Shown: one piece after another, positions 62,806 through 64,000 of the stretch
How the letters are laid out: the number at the start of each line of letters is the position of its first letter
Position numbering within the stretch: the stretch's first letter is position 1
Origin: Buchnera aphidicola (Cavariella theobaldi)
GTDB taxonomy: Bacteria > Pseudomonadota > Gammaproteobacteria > Enterobacterales > Enterobacteriaceae
Assembly: GCF_964059165.1 (NCBI RefSeq)
Contig: NZ_OZ060413.1
Coordinates: 248,001-312,000 of the forward strand
Reading direction: 5' to 3'
DNA length: 64,000 bases
Notes under the pieces: generated by a model
What the model saw: the letters and a program-made list of their open reading frames with translations, nothing else
Database searches by the model: none
What the model was told of the DNA's origin: nothing
Translations under genes and position numbers: made by a program

Positions 62806-64000
62806 TTATTCAGTATTTTTAGCTGCTTTAAAAGCATCTGCCATAGCGCTAGAAAAATTGTCATCAGAATTTTTTTGACACGTTAAATCCTCTTTAAGAT
62901 TTTCTTCAATCCAATGAAGATTTACATAAATTATTCTGTTTTTACGATCGATATTTATTATTTTAACTAAAATTTTATCATTAATTTTTATTTTTTGTAT
63001 AAAATTATTAACATCTATATGCGTAATATCAGAAAATCTCATATGTCCTTCAACATTTTCCGACAATTCTACTATTGCACTTTTACTATCAAAAGATTTC
63101 ACTTTAGCGGGAATAATTAATGATTTATTTAAAATAGTTATATATTCATTTAGAGGATCATCTTCTAATTGTTTTATTCCTAATGAAATTCGCTCTCTTT
63201 CTGCATCAACTTGTAAAACAACAGCTGATATTTCATCACCCTTTTTATATTGTCTTACAGCTTCCTCACCAGGACGACTCCAGGAAATATCAGATAAGTG
63301 GACCAATCCATCTATTCCGCCATTTAAACCTATAAAAATACCAAAGTCTGTAATAGACTTAATTTTTCCAGAAACATGCACACCTTTGTTATGTGTTTCA
63401 GAAAATTGTTGCCATGGATTTATTTTACATTGTTTTAAACCAAGCGAAATACGACGACGATCCTCATCAATATCTAAAACCATTACCTCTACTTTATCAT
63501 TAACGCTCACTACTTTAGATGGATGAATATTTTTATTAGTCCAATCCATTTCAGATACATGAACTAATCCTTCTACTCCCTCTTCAATCTCTACAAAACA
63601 GCCGTAATCTGTCAAATTAGTTACACGTCCACTTAATTTAGTACATTCTGGATAGCGTTTAGAAATAGCTATCCATGGATCTTCACCTAATTGTTTTAAT
63701 CCTAAAGATACTCTTGTTCTTTCTCGATCAAATTTTAAAATTTTAACATTGATTTCATCGCCCACATTTACAATTTCACTTGGATGTTTTACTCGTTTCC
63801 AAGCCATATCTGTAATATGTAATAATCCATCTACTCCCCCTAAATCTACAAATGCGCCATAATCTGTTAAATTTTTAACAATACCCTTAACATGAATTCC
63901 TTCTTGTAAATTTTCTAGTAATTGATCTCTTTCAGCACTGTTTTCTGATTCAATTACCGCTCTTCGAGATACAACAACATTATTACGTTTTTGATCTAAT
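62806..64000 (-). CDS. rpsA: 30S ribosomal protein S1 (5' end outside the window)
   Basis: S1 binds mRNA leaders on the 30S subunit. About 397 residues, the C-terminal 70%, are visible; the frame stays open to base 64000 and reads [20 protein letters not shown] at the edge, matching E. coli S1 from about residue 160. Four S1 repeats are visible, each with a conserved [17 protein letters not shown]-, [17 protein letters not shown]- or [14 protein letters not shown]-like core. The C-terminal repeat is more diverged and the tail is shorter than in E. coli. Confidence 0.97.
   Translation of the reverse strand, partial: LDQKRNNVVVSRRAVIESENSAERDQLLENLQEGIHVKGIVKNLTDYGAFVDLGGVDGLLHITDMAWKRVKHPSEIVNVGDEINVKILKFDRERTRVSLGLKQLGEDPWIAISKRYPECTKLSGRVTNLTDYGCFVEIEEGVEGLVHVSEMDWTNKNIHPSKVVSVNDKVEVMVLDIDEDRRRISLGLKQCKINPWQQFSETHNKGVHVSGKIKSITDFGIFIGLNGGIDGLVHLSDISWSRPGEEAVRQYKKGDEISAVVLQVDAERERISLGIKQLEDDPLNEYITILNKSLIIPAKVKSFDSKSAIVELSENVEGHMRFSDITHIDVNNFIQKIKINDKILVKIINIDRKNRIIYVNLHWIEENLKEDLTCQKNSDDNFSSAMADAFKAAKNTE

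Overview
The window is a 64 kb piece of a strongly reduced, very AT-rich gammaproteobacterial genome. It almost certainly comes from Buchnera aphidicola, the obligate endosymbiont of aphids. Four things support this: (i) a 16S-tRNA-Ile-tRNA-Ala unit that is not followed by 23S; (ii) proteins clearly orthologous to Escherichia coli, in E. coli-like local order but with many intervening genes missing; (iii) a chromosomal trpDCBA operon without trpEG, which is plasmid-borne in many Buchnera; (iv) homopolymer-rich, Lys/Asn/Ile-rich coding sequence. I cannot name the aphid host. No phage, insertion sequence, CRISPR array or recently acquired gene was seen.

Layout: 1-1762, 16S rRNA, tRNA-Ile, tRNA-Ala. 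1772-4624, gloB, rnhA, dnaQ, tRNA-Asp, gpt. 4742-6791, grpE, rnfH, smpB, tadA. 6769-11601, the minus-strand block lepA-lepB-rnc-era-acpS (recO and pdxJ of the E. coli block are missing). 11858-22139, mostly plus strand: mnmA, purB, fabI, rnb, ychE, lipB, lipA, pyrF, ribA. 22509-30605, minus strand: cls, yciA, yciB, yciC and trpDCBA. 30824-38380, an EamA-type transporter, rluB, suhB, rlmN, hisS, glyA. 38377-42883, bioD, bioB, bioA, pgl. 43032-49916, mfd and lolCDE. 49959-64000, gapA, fldA, phrB, ybgI, sucAB, gpmA, pfkA, glpF, tpiA and the 5'-truncated rpsA.

Functionally the window carries tryptophan synthesis from anthranilate, glycolysis (pfkA, tpiA, gapA, gpmA), the 2-oxoglutarate dehydrogenase E1/E2 pair, the last three biotin steps, lipoate synthesis and attachment (lipA/lipB, which serve SucB), one-carbon metabolism (glyA), and a minimal translation, RNA-maturation and protein-export set. 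Spacers of 300-700 bp often sit where E. coli or other Buchnera carry a gene (hflD, ispG, bioF/bioC, ihfB). I read these as eroded gene remains, although no residual homology is visible by eye.

The most notable points are: lolD is split by a one-base deletion in an A tract (a candidate for rescue by transcriptional slippage); sucB contains a near-perfect 15-bp tandem repeat (8.8 copies) in its interdomain linker; SuhB has lost its catalytic metal ligands while staying an intact protein; and FabI has changed at several normally conserved active-site positions. I found no wholly new multi-gene system.
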